DNA from: an uncultured Hyphomicrobiales bacterium
Lineage (GTDB): Bacteria; Pseudomonadota; Alphaproteobacteria; Rhizobiales; Beijerinckiaceae
Reading direction: 5' to 3'
DNA length: 53,401 nucleotides
NCBI GenBank assembly: GCA_903902915.1
Contig: CAIUWR010000033.1
Span: 1 to 53,401 of the forward strand
Shown here: positions 17,364-25,983 of the stretch, piece by piece
Numbering within the stretch: the first letter of the stretch is position 1
Layout of the letters: every line of letters starts with the position of its first letter
Made by a program: the position numbers and the translations under genes
The notes under the pieces: generated by a model
Told to the model about the DNA's origin: nothing
The model's database searches: none
The model's input: only the letters and a program-made list of their open reading frames with translations

Positions 17364-17493
17364 ATAGTAATGAAAATTTCGCGTAAAGACGTTATTTTAA
17401 GTAATCAAAACTTTACCATCGAAATTCAATACTGCATCGACCGCATTGGTCTGTCGCCAGTTAGCGATAGGGCGCTCGTCAAGAGGTCGGTAG

Positions 17494-18252
17494 ATGTTGC
17501 GTGTGGGTTTTTCTGTATCCAAAAGCATACTGTTCGCCTTCATCGCGGCCTTGATGATCGGCCCTGCCCGTTCGGCCGATTGGTCTCCCGCGACGCCGTC
17601 GCCCCAAATCATCGATGACTGGATCGTCAGCGTCGACGCGTCGACGACCGGCTCCTCGTCGAAATCCTATTTCACGGAGGCAGGTGCGACCGCCGCCATC
17701 CCCGGCTCCTTGTCCACCAGCGGCGCAAGGCTGCGGGTGGAAGCGCTTGCGGGAACTTATGAGTATCTCTCCGCCACCAACATGCAGATCCACGGCCAGC
17801 AGATCGAAGCCGCGGTTCTGGGTGGTTATGAATGGGTCGGGCCACGTTCGAAGTTCGCGGTCTATCTTGGCGGCATGGCGCTCAACACCGCGCTCTCAAG
17901 GCCCGATCCCCACAATTCGGCGAATGGCGCGAGCCTTGGCCTCAAGGGCGCCGTCGACTATTACGCGCGGCCCTCGGAGCGGACCATGGTCTCCGCCTTT
18001 GGCGCTTTCGCGACCAATGACAGCCAGTTCTTTACGCGTCTGAGGGTCGGCTACATGCTTCCGGGAGGCGTCTACATTGGGCCTGAGTCGGCCTTCATGG
18101 GCAATAATACTTATGCGCTCTGGCAGGTCGGCGCCTTCCTGACAGGCGCGCAATTCGGTCCGGTCCAGGGCGGGCTGTCCATCGGTTACCAGCAGGACCG
18201 AGACCAGAAGTCCGGCCTCTACGGTTCTGCGGACCTTCGGGTGCTGTTTTGA
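17494..18252 (+). CDS. bcsS: cellulose biosynthesis protein BcsS
   Basis: 252 aa with a signal peptide (ending GPARSA) and alternating beta-strand pattern throughout (for example FAVYLGGMALNTAL and TMVSAFGAFATN), ending in the aromatic strand LYGSADLRVLF, as for a small outer-membrane barrel. It resembles the BcsS family found at the head of many alphaproteobacterial cellulose operons; its biochemical role is not established. Start ATG 17494 has GAGG 7 nt upstream. The stop overlaps the bcsA start (4 nt), so the two are coupled. An outer-membrane location is an inference from the strand pattern. Confidence 0.82.
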   Translation: MLRVGFSVSKSILFAFIAALMIGPARSADWSPATPSPQIIDDWIVSVDASTTGSSSKSYFTEAGATAAIPGSLSTSGARLRVEALAGTYEYLSATNMQIHGQQIEAAVLGGYEWVGPRSKFAVYLGGMALNTALSRPDPHNSANGASLGLKGAVDYYARPSERTMVSAFGAFATNDSQFFTRLRVGYMLPGGVYIGPESAFMGNNTYALWQVGAFLTGAQFGPVQGGLSIGYQQDRDQKSGLYGSADLRVLF

Positions 18253-20585
18253 GCGGCCTCCTGCACCGCTTGCGCTGGGTTGGCTGGGGCCTCTTCGGGG
18301 GGCTGACGCTTCTCCTGCTGACCCAGCCGGTGAGCGTTCAGGCGCAAACGGCTTTAAGCGTCACGGTGGTTTGCGGTCTCGTCGTCCTGTCGTTTCTGCC
18401 GCGCTGGAGATGGGTGCAACAGCTCTTTCTCGCGCTCGGGAGCACCGTGCTGTTGCGCTATCTCTACTGGCGCTTGTCCAGCACGCTGCCGCCGGTTTCG
18501 GATGTGGCGGGCTTCGGCTTCGGCTGCATCGTGCTCGCTGCTGAAATGTTTTGCGCCTTCATCATGGCGGTCAGCCTGCTGATCAATGTGGATCCCCTGC
18601 GCCGCAAGTCTCTGGCGCGCGGCGACAACGCCGACCTGCCGAGCGTCGACGTCTTCATCCCAAGCTACAACGAAGACGAGAGCATTCTGGCGATGACGAT
18701 CTGCGCCGCCAAGGGCATGGATTATCCCGCCGGGAAACTCAAGGTATGGCTTCTGGACGATGGCGGCACCGACCAGAAATGCGCCGACAAGGATCGGGTC
18801 AAGGCCGCGTCAGCCAGCCATCGACGCCTGTCCTTGCAGGGCCTGTGTCGCGCGCTTGGCGCCACCTATCTGACGCGCGCCTTGAATGAACATGCCAAGG
18901 CCGGAAACCTGAACAATGGACTGGCTCATTCCACGGGCGACGTTGTCGTCGTCTTCGATGCCGACCATGCGCCCTTCCGTGGATTTCTGCGGGAAACCGT
19001 TGGCTATTTCCGTCAGGATCCGAAGCTGTTTCTGGTGCAGACGCCCCATGTGTTCCTGAATCCCGACCCCATCGAGCGAAACCTGCGCACCTTCGAACAC
19101 ATGCCGTCGGAAAACGAAATGTTTTACGGCGTCACACAGTGCGGCCTCGATAAATGGAACGGCTCGTTTTTCTGCGGCTCGGCGGCGCTGCTGCGGCGCG
19201 CGGCGCTGATGAGCGTCGGCGGCTTTTCCGGCATCACCATCACGGAAGACTGCGAGACCGCGCTTGAACTCCACGCGCATGGCTGGACGAGCATTTATGT
19301 GGACAAGCCGCTGATCGCGGGACTGCAACCCGAGACCTTTTCGAGCTTCATCGGGCAGCGCTCGCGGTGGTGCCAGGGCATGTTCCAGATCTTTCTTCTG
19401 AAGAATCCCATGTTGCGCAGGGGCCTGAAGCCGATCCAGCGCATCGCCTATGTGTCGAGCATGGCGTTCTGGTTCTTCCCGATCCCGCGCCTCGTTTTCA
19501 TGATCGCGCCACTGCTGCACATCTTTTTCGACATCAAGATTTTCGTGTCGAGCCTTGATGAGACGATGGCCTACACGCTGTCCTACATGAGCGTGAACAT
19601 GCTCATGCAGAGCTATGTCTATGGCCATGTCCGCTGGCCCTTGATGTCGGAGCTTTATGAATATGTGCAGGGGCTCTTTCTGATCAAGGCTCTCGGCGCC
19701 GTCGCCCTGTCGCCGCGCAAGCCCACTTTCAACGTCACGTCCAAGGGCGTGTCGCTGGATCATGATCATCTGTCCGACCTTGCCTGGCCTTTCGTCGGCA
19801 CTTTTCTGTTGCTGGTGGTGGCTGCTGGTACGGCGACGTGGCGATATGTCAACGAACCTGGCGTCGCTGGAACGATGCTGGTGGTCGGCATCTGGAGCTG
19901 CTTCAATCTGCTCGTGGCCGGGGTCGCCCTTGGCGTGGTCGCGGAAAGGCGCCAGGCGGAGCGGAATCCGCGCCTCGCCATCAGCCGCGTCGGCCTCCTC
20001 AGTCTGGGAGGCGCGGAGGTTCGCGTGCGGATCGACCATGTGTCCGCGTCCGCCTGCGGCGTCGCGCCGCTCGGCCCGCTCGATATGCCGGCGAATGTGG
20101 AAGAAGTCGCCACCGGCTGGCTGACGGTCGTTCCGGTCCATGGCGGCGCGCCCCATGCGCCCGTTGCCGTGCGCTGCACGAAAGCCTCGGACGCTGGCCT
20201 CGATCTGGCGTTCGACGATCTGCAACCGCAACACTACCAGACGCTCGCCGAGCTGATGTATGGGGACACGGAGGCGATCAGCCGCTTTCTCGCGCGTCGT
20301 CACAAACCCATCGGCCTGCTGCGCGGCATGCTCCAGTTCGCGATCTGGGGCCTCACCGAGCCAGTCCGCGCGCTCGTGCTTGGGTTCCGCAAGAACCACG
20401 CCCCAGAGCCTGCCGAAAGTTCGGCGGCGACTGCGGGCGTCGGCCTGCGCGGCGCTCAGGCGAGCGCCGGGATCGACGAGGCCTCCTGGCTGGCCGCCAT
20501 CGCCGAGCTGTCAGGCGTCCATCTCCGCACACGCTTGACCGGCGCCCGCGCAGATGCTGCGCCCGTCATGCAGGGGGCTGAGTAA
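18249..20585 (+). CDS. bcsA: cellulose synthase catalytic subunit BcsA
   Basis: 778 aa, inner-membrane GT2 enzyme that polymerises UDP-glucose into beta-1,4-glucan and exports it. Catalytic residues are readable: Asp170-Asp171, Asp237-Ala-Asp239, the FFCGS loop, Thr332-Glu-Asp334 and Gln370-x-x-Arg373-Trp374. Transmembrane helices flank the GT domain. A PilZ domain follows (from about 565) with RxxxR at 568-572, but the second c-di-GMP motif reads SASACG where D/NxSxxG is usual. Activation by c-di-GMP is expected from the family, with that caveat. A C-terminal extension of about 70 residues runs past the PilZ domain. The start GTG-like context at 18249 overlaps bcsS. Confidence 0.96.
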   Translation: MSGLLHRLRWVGWGLFGGLTLLLLTQPVSVQAQTALSVTVVCGLVVLSFLPRWRWVQQLFLALGSTVLLRYLYWRLSSTLPPVSDVAGFGFGCIVLAAEMFCAFIMAVSLLINVDPLRRKSLARGDNADLPSVDVFIPSYNEDESILAMTICAAKGMDYPAGKLKVWLLDDGGTDQKCADKDRVKAASASHRRLSLQGLCRALGATYLTRALNEHAKAGNLNNGLAHSTGDVVVVFDADHAPFRGFLRETVGYFRQDPKLFLVQTPHVFLNPDPIERNLRTFEHMPSENEMFYGVTQCGLDKWNGSFFCGSAALLRRAALMSVGGFSGITITEDCETALELHAHGWTSIYVDKPLIAGLQPETFSSFIGQRSRWCQGMFQIFLLKNPMLRRGLKPIQRIAYVSSMAFWFFPIPRLVFMIAPLLHIFFDIKIFVSSLDETMAYTLSYMSVNMLMQSYVYGHVRWPLMSELYEYVQGLFLIKALGAVALSPRKPTFNVTSKGVSLDHDHLSDLAWPFVGTFLLLVVAAGTATWRYVNEPGVAGTMLVVGIWSCFNLLVAGVALGVVAERRQAERNPRLAISRVGLLSLGGAEVRVRIDHVSASACGVAPLGPLDMPANVEEVATGWLTVVPVHGGAPHAPVAVRCTKASDAGLDLAFDDLQPQHYQTLAELMYGDTEAISRFLARRHKPIGLLRGMLQFAIWGLTEPVRALVLGFRKNHAPEPAESSAATAGVGLRGAQASAGIDEASWLAAIAELSGVHLRTRLTGARADAAPVMQGAE

Positions 20586-20589
20586 GGCG

Positions 20590-22956
20590 ATGCGCATGGT
20601 CTCCAAACGCTCCACAGGCCTCGTTCTGGCGCTTTGCGCCGCGCCCGCCCTGGCCCAGACCGACATGCCGGCCTGGACGCCGGTCGCGCCCGTTGGCGCG
20701 CGGATTCCGGTTTTTGCAGGTCTTGGCAAAGCGCCCGATGCGGCCCCGGCCCGCGCCGAACGCAAGGACATCCGCCGATTGCCGGTGGGCCTCAAGGACT
20801 TTCGCTTCGATGGCGAGTGGGACGAAAGGGAATGGCCGGTCTACCTGACCGAGGCGCAGGCGCGCGACGCCTTGAGCTTTCAGGTCGTCGCCCAGTCCTC
20901 CATCTCCGTCTTGCCGGAGGCGTCGGGCTTGACGCTCAGCGTCAATGACACGGTCATCGGCCGCCAGCGGCTCGGCGCGTCGGGCGGCTTTTCAATATTG
21001 GGCTTCGATCTGCCGAAGGGCGTGTTGAAGCCGGGTTTCAACGCCATCCGCCTGAAAGCGGAGCAGCGCCACCGGGTCGATTGCGCGCCGCCAGCGACCT
21101 ATGAACTGCTGACGCAGATCAGGCCGGACCAGACCGGCTTTGTCTACACAGGCGAACGGCGGTCGGCGGGGGTCGAGCATGTGGCGGATATGGCCGCCAT
21201 TGCGCCGCGCGGCGACGGCGCCTTGGCGATCCGCATCCTGATGACCGGCAAGCTGACGCCGGAGATGGCGGGCCGCGCCATCAAGGCGAGTCAGATCGTC
21301 GCGGTCAACAGCGGGTCGTTGCAGCCGCTGGTGGAGTTCGGCCCGGCGGGAACCGATGGCGCGGGGCTCGATCTGGCTGTGGGTACGCTTGACGAGCTGC
21401 GCGCGCTTCCCGATTTCTCCGACTTTGGCGCAGTGACCGGCCCTCGTTATGGGTTCCTGCCCGAGCGCCCAAACCGCGCCGCCACATTGGTCATCACGGG
21501 CTTGAGCGGCGCCGATCTCGATCAGGCGATCGAGCGTCTGGCGCTGGAGATGCAGGCGTTGAGGCCGCGCGGCGCGGATGCGGGCAAACGCGCGGCCATG
21601 CGGCAAGCCGGGCGCGAGGCCAGCGGGGAGCGGGAAGCGATGGCGCTCGGCGAGGCCGGCTTTGGCGGCGCCGCCTTTTCCGGGAGGCTTTTGCGCGTGG
21701 GTCTGAACGTGGCGATGCCCATGGATTTCATGGGCGCCGATTATGATCGCATCACGCTGCAACTTGCGGGCTCCTACAGCGACGCGCTCGACCGGGACGC
21801 GCGCATTCTCGTCTCCATCAATGGCGCTGACGCCGCCATGCAGTCCCTCGCCCGCAGCGGCGCGCGTGATCTCTCGACGAACCGCATGTTCCTGCCGCTC
21901 GGTTTGATGCGGCCGGGCGTGAACAGGATCGACATCACGGCTGAACTGCCTGCGGCGGGAGACGGCGCCTGTCTGCATGGCGCGGGCGCCGAAGCGAACC
22001 GATTGCAACTTCTTGATCGCAGCGAACTCACTTTGCCGAAAGTCGCGCGGATCGCGCGCGCGCCTGATCTGGCCATGACGGCGGCGGGGGGCTTTCCCTT
22101 CGCGCAGGAGGGCGCGCGGCCGATCCTGTTCGTTCCCAATCCAGATCGCGCCACCATGTCGGCGGCCGCGACTCTTGCAGCGCGCATCGCCGTGGCCGCG
22201 CATCGGCCGCTCGATTTCACCTTCACGATGACGGCGCCAGCCCTTGACGCAGGCGAGGTGCTGATGGTTTCGCCAGCGCCGACGCTTGATCCGCAACTGA
22301 TGCAGGCGGCGGGGCTTGACCCCGAGCGTGTGCGCCTGGCCTGGCGCAACGAGCCCAAGAGGCCTCTTTCCGCAGGGGCGCGGCCCATGGCCCTGGGCTC
22401 CACGCGCCATTGCGATCTGCCGGGTGCGGAGCCAGCCGCCGCCAAGGTCGAAGCGAGGGCCGCACCTGCGCCTGCGCCCCTCTCCTTCGCCAGCTTCGAA
22501 CGGCCATTCAAGATCTCGGCGCTGTTGTTCGGCCAGGCGAATGCGCAGGACGCGCGCGTGGCGGATGAGGGCGCGCCGTCGAAAGCGACCGCGCTCACCA
22601 TGAGTCAGAGATTTCCCACCGAAGATTCGCGCCATCTCTGGACGCTCGTCACCGCGCCGGACGCCGCCTCGTTGAAGGCTGGCGTCGATTGTCTGACCTA
22701 TCCTCGCATCTGGGCCAGCGTCAGAGGCCGCCTGAGCGCATTGCAGGCGGACGAAACGGTTCAGTCGGTTCGTGACGACGAGGGGCGGCGTTACCTCGCG
22801 CCCGCCTCGTGGAGCCCGGGCAATCTGCGCCTCATCGGCGCGGCTTGGCTCTCCTTGAATCCGATCGCTTATGTAGCCGCTTGCATGGGTCTGGTGCTGT
22901 GCCTTGCGGCGTCCACGCTGTGGCTTGTTCTGAACTCCGGCCGGAGGGTTGAGTGA
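20590..22956 (+). CDS. bcsB: cellulose synthase regulatory subunit BcsB
   Basis: 788 aa periplasmic protein with a signal peptide (ending PALAQ) and one C-terminal membrane helix (YVAACMGLVLCLAASTLWLV) that anchors it next to BcsA. Family marks include the carbohydrate-binding-like repeats beginning LKDFRFDGEWDEREWPVYLT and a second similar region near GLNVAMPMDFMGADYDRITL. BcsB guides the glucan out and is needed for BcsA activity. It starts 4 nt after bcsA (ATG 20590, preceded by AAGG) and its stop overlaps the bcsZ GTG. Confidence 0.95.
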   Translation: MRMVSKRSTGLVLALCAAPALAQTDMPAWTPVAPVGARIPVFAGLGKAPDAAPARAERKDIRRLPVGLKDFRFDGEWDEREWPVYLTEAQARDALSFQVVAQSSISVLPEASGLTLSVNDTVIGRQRLGASGGFSILGFDLPKGVLKPGFNAIRLKAEQRHRVDCAPPATYELLTQIRPDQTGFVYTGERRSAGVEHVADMAAIAPRGDGALAIRILMTGKLTPEMAGRAIKASQIVAVNSGSLQPLVEFGPAGTDGAGLDLAVGTLDELRALPDFSDFGAVTGPRYGFLPERPNRAATLVITGLSGADLDQAIERLALEMQALRPRGADAGKRAAMRQAGREASGEREAMALGEAGFGGAAFSGRLLRVGLNVAMPMDFMGADYDRITLQLAGSYSDALDRDARILVSINGADAAMQSLARSGARDLSTNRMFLPLGLMRPGVNRIDITAELPAAGDGACLHGAGAEANRLQLLDRSELTLPKVARIARAPDLAMTAAGGFPFAQEGARPILFVPNPDRATMSAAATLAARIAVAAHRPLDFTFTMTAPALDAGEVLMVSPAPTLDPQLMQAAGLDPERVRLAWRNEPKRPLSAGARPMALGSTRHCDLPGAEPAAAKVEARAAPAPAPLSFASFERPFKISALLFGQANAQDARVADEGAPSKATALTMSQRFPTEDSRHLWTLVTAPDAASLKAGVDCLTYPRIWASVRGRLSALQADETVQSVRDDEGRRYLAPASWSPGNLRLIGAAWLSLNPIAYVAACMGLVLCLAASTLWLVLNSGRRVE

Positions 22957-24068
22957 CCAGATATCGCTTCGTTGCAAAGCAAGCCTTGGGCAGCCTCTTC
23001 GCTGTGGCTTTCGCCATGCTGATCATGACCTCCAGCGTAGCCGCCGAACCAGTCGGGGGAGATGTCGCGCTGCACGGCATGTTGCCGCAAAGCGACGCGT
23101 GGCGCGCCTACAAGGCGCGTTTCGTGACCGCGCAGGGCCGAGTGGTGGATACGGCCAATGGTCTTGTGAGCCATAGCGAAGGGCAGGGCTACGGCATGTT
23201 GCTCGCCGTCGCCGCTGACGACCGGGCAACCTTCGAACGCATTTGGGGCTGGACAAGGGCGAATTTGTTCATCCGCAACGATGAGCTGGCCGCATGGCGT
23301 TGGGAGCCCGACAAAAGGCCCGCCGTCGCCGACGTCAATAACGCCTCCGATGGCGATTTGCTGATCGCCTGGGCATTGGTGGAAGCGGCGGCCGCCTGGC
23401 CTGACCCTGCCTACCGTGTCGCTGCGCGGCGCATGGCGCTCGACATTGGTCGCAAACTGGTGCTGTTCAACACGCCGATGGGGTCTTTGCTACTGCCGGG
23501 CGCAAGCGGGTTCGCAGCGGAAGATCGCGCCGACGGGCCTGTCCTGAACCTTTCCTATTACGTCTTTCCCGCCTTTGCGCGCCTGCCGCTCGTCGCTCCG
23601 GAATTCGATTGGAACAGTCTCGTCACCACGGGCCTGCGCCTGATTGAGGCTGCGCAATTTGGCCCCGCCAAATTGCCCAGCGATTGGGTGACGTTCAAAT
23701 CCGGCAATCCGCAGCCCGCAGCCGGATTTCCGGCGGCGTTTTCCTATAACGCGATCCGCATTCCCCTTTATCTGGCCTGGGCGGGTTTCGACCAGCCGCG
23801 ATACCATTCCAGCTTCCTCCAGGTGTGGGGCAAGCGTGGGGCGCGCGGGTTCCCGCTCGTAGATCTTGCGAAGGGCCAGGCCTCCGCATGGGCCGAGGAA
23901 GCGAGTTATGAAGGCATACCGGCGCTGAGCGCCTGCGCCACGAAAGGCGCTTCGTTCCCTAGCCAGCTGCGCGCGCCGCAAGCGCTTGATCATTATTATC
24001 CCGCAACCTTGCAGTTGCTTGCCTTGATCGCTGTCAGGATGAGGTATCCGTCGTGCCTGAAAGATTGA
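22953..24068 (+). CDS. bcsZ: endoglucanase BcsZ (GH8)
   Basis: 371 aa, secreted family-8 glycoside hydrolase that trims cellulose during export. A signal peptide ends at SSVAAEP. The catalytic acid is Glu76 in SEGQGYGM, with the conserved Asp pair in NASDGDLL (Asp133, Asp135). GTG start at 22953 overlapping bcsB by 4 nt. The stop overlaps the next gene (TGATG). Size and gene order match cellulose operons of this group. Confidence 0.95.
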   Translation: MTRYRFVAKQALGSLFAVAFAMLIMTSSVAAEPVGGDVALHGMLPQSDAWRAYKARFVTAQGRVVDTANGLVSHSEGQGYGMLLAVAADDRATFERIWGWTRANLFIRNDELAAWRWEPDKRPAVADVNNASDGDLLIAWALVEAAAAWPDPAYRVAARRMALDIGRKLVLFNTPMGSLLLPGASGFAAEDRADGPVLNLSYYVFPAFARLPLVAPEFDWNSLVTTGLRLIEAAQFGPAKLPSDWVTFKSGNPQPAAGFPAAFSYNAIRIPLYLAWAGFDQPRYHSSFLQVWGKRGARGFPLVDLAKGQASAWAEEASYEGIPALSACATKGASFPSQLRAPQALDHYYPATLQLLALIAVRMRYPSCLKD

Positions 24069-25897
24069 TGTCCTTGCGGGCGAGCCTGCTGGCGCTTGTT
24101 CTGGGTTGCGGCGCCGCGCTCAGCGCACAGGCTCAGGAGGTCGATGAGACCGCCTTGCGATATTATGCGGCAAAGGGCCAGACGCAGCGCGTCGAAGCCG
24201 AGGCGCGGCGCTTGGCTGGCCTTTTTCCCGGCTGGTCCATGCCCGAAGATATCTGGTCGGCGCGCCTGCCCATGGGCGACGAGGAGCCGCTTTGGGCCTT
24301 GTATGCGGCGGGCGATCTGGACGGGCTCAAGCGAGCGATCGCCCAACGCCAGACCACGGAGCCGGGCTGGCTGCCCTCCGATGATCTGCTGCGAAAGGTC
24401 AAACGCAGGGAGTTGCGCGAGCAGATCATGAGCAAGGCTGCGAAGGCGCAGTGGTTCGCCATCTGCGATCTCGCGAGCGAGCGCCCGATAGGCGGTTTCG
24501 CCGATGACGCCGCTCTCTCCTGGACCATCGCGGAGGGATATGCGCGCTGTGATCGAAGGGCGGAAGCGATGTCCATATTCTCGCGCCTCCTCCAACGCAG
24601 CACCGATGCAAACGAACGTCGCGTCACCATTTTGAAAGCGCTTGGCGCGTTGCCCATGGCGGATGTCGAGCGACTGCTGGAGATGGGCCAAAAAACCGCC
24701 GCTGGCGTTTCGGAATTCTCGGATCTGGCGAATGATCTCACACGCGGTCGCATCGCGGCCGTGTTGCGGGGCGAACGGGAGGGCTCCATCGACGCCGCAG
24801 AACTGGCGGCGTTCGAAACCTATGCCGAGACCTCGCAAGAGGCAGGGGCGGGGGAGCTTCTCGCATGGCTCGCCTTGCGTGAAAACCGGCTGGACGCTGC
24901 GCTGAAATGGTTTCAGATGGCGCGTGCGCGCGGCGCCGACCCCATCAGCGCCCATGGCCTGGCGCAGACGCTCTGGCGGCTTGGCAAGCGGCGCGAGGCC
25001 GAAGACGTCGCCTTCAACTCGCGCGACGCCGTCACGGCGAACATGATTCTCTTCATCGACATGTTCGAATCTCAACTGACCAAAGAAACCCTGCAACCCA
25101 TCGAGCCAGAGAGGTTGCTGCGCTATGTCAAGGCCACCCTGGAAGCGCGCTCGGGCGAAGGCGCGCAAGCGCTCGGCTGGTACGCCTATAAATCGTGCCA
25201 ATTCGCGACGGCGCTCGACTGGTTCCGACGCGCAAGCGCATGGCTGCCAAGGGAAACGACCATCCTGGGTCAAGCGGTCAGTTTGCAACGGTTAAAGAAG
25301 AAGAAGGACTTCATGGAACTGATCAATCGTTACGATGGCTTGTTCCCGCGTTTGGTCGCTTTGCTTTTCAAGCATGAGCGCGAAGTCAATGGGGGCGCTT
25401 GCAGCGGACCTGACAATCGCGAGCAGTTGCGCTCATCGCAGGTCGCCAGCCTCAAGGGGAAGGCGTCCACGATACAAGTGCCGCAGCCCGGCGATATGTA
25501 TGAGCAGATGGTCGCCTCAACCCAGTCCTTGAACGCCAAGGACTTCCCGATTGCTGTCGCATCGGAAAATCCCCTGCGTTTTCCCGAGGCCGCAGGCTCG
25601 AACACGAAGTCGATCATAGCGCGCCCACCAGATCCCGACCAGCGGCCACTCATCGCGCGTCGTGTGTCGGGCGTCGTGGCCATGCCCTATGAGGAGTCCG
25701 AGCTGAAACTCTCTCCCGGCTGGAACGGCCAGAGCGTTCCGAGCGCCACGCCGTTGGTCGATAGCGCCCCGGCGCAAGGGACAATCGCTTCACGGAGCGA
25801 TGATCGTTCACCATCCGCAGCAAGCGCCAGCGGGATGCTGGCATATGGCGCCAACGGCATCGGCGGCGAGGCTGTCGCCTTGCGCTTGAGGCGTTGA
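24068..25897 (+). CDS. exported TPR-like protein of the cellulose operon
   Basis: 609 aa from ATG 24068 (a GTG at 24053 would add five residues). Signal peptide ends LSAQAQ. Residues about 30-430 are helical repeats of TPR/SEL1-like character: LLAWLALRENRLDAALKWFQMARARGA, then AHGLAQTLWRLGKRREAEDVA and QFATALDWFRRASAWLP are clear units. The last 180 residues are Ser/Pro/Ala-rich and probably disordered. In bcs operons the usual partner here is BcsC, TPR repeats plus a C-terminal outer-membrane barrel; this protein has no barrel. It resembles the BcsK-type TPR proteins reported for some alphaproteobacterial operons, but I cannot confirm the name. Coupled to bcsZ by TGATG. Confidence 0.8.
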   Translation: MSLRASLLALVLGCGAALSAQAQEVDETALRYYAAKGQTQRVEAEARRLAGLFPGWSMPEDIWSARLPMGDEEPLWALYAAGDLDGLKRAIAQRQTTEPGWLPSDDLLRKVKRRELREQIMSKAAKAQWFAICDLASERPIGGFADDAALSWTIAEGYARCDRRAEAMSIFSRLLQRSTDANERRVTILKALGALPMADVERLLEMGQKTAAGVSEFSDLANDLTRGRIAAVLRGEREGSIDAAELAAFETYAETSQEAGAGELLAWLALRENRLDAALKWFQMARARGADPISAHGLAQTLWRLGKRREAEDVAFNSRDAVTANMILFIDMFESQLTKETLQPIEPERLLRYVKATLEARSGEGAQALGWYAYKSCQFATALDWFRRASAWLPRETTILGQAVSLQRLKKKKDFMELINRYDGLFPRLVALLFKHEREVNGGACSGPDNREQLRSSQVASLKGKASTIQVPQPGDMYEQMVASTQSLNAKDFPIAVASENPLRFPEAAGSNTKSIIARPPDPDQRPLIARRVSGVVAMPYEESELKLSPGWNGQSVPSATPLVDSAPAQGTIASRSDDRSPSAASASGMLAYGANGIGGEAVALRLRR

Positions 25898-25983
25898 CGA
25901 AGTGGACGCGCCCGACGCCAGCAAACGCAGAGGCCCGCTGCCGACGTCGTATTGACGGGCTTTATCCAGGAAAGAGTGATGCG

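Larger units (their letters stand above)
17068..17493. other. AT-rich regulatory region upstream of the cellulose operon
   Basis: This 426-bp gap has no gene. Its first part is ordinary GC-rich DNA with one hairpin (17083-17108). From about 17278 to 17420 the base composition drops sharply, unlike anything else in the first 52 kb, and holds three close perfect palindromes (17303-17363). It most likely contains the promoter and operators of bcsS and the genes behind it. Confidence 0.6.

Noticed and set aside
24053-25897. Calling the TPR protein BcsC
   Set aside because: It lacks the C-terminal outer-membrane barrel and is about half the usual length.
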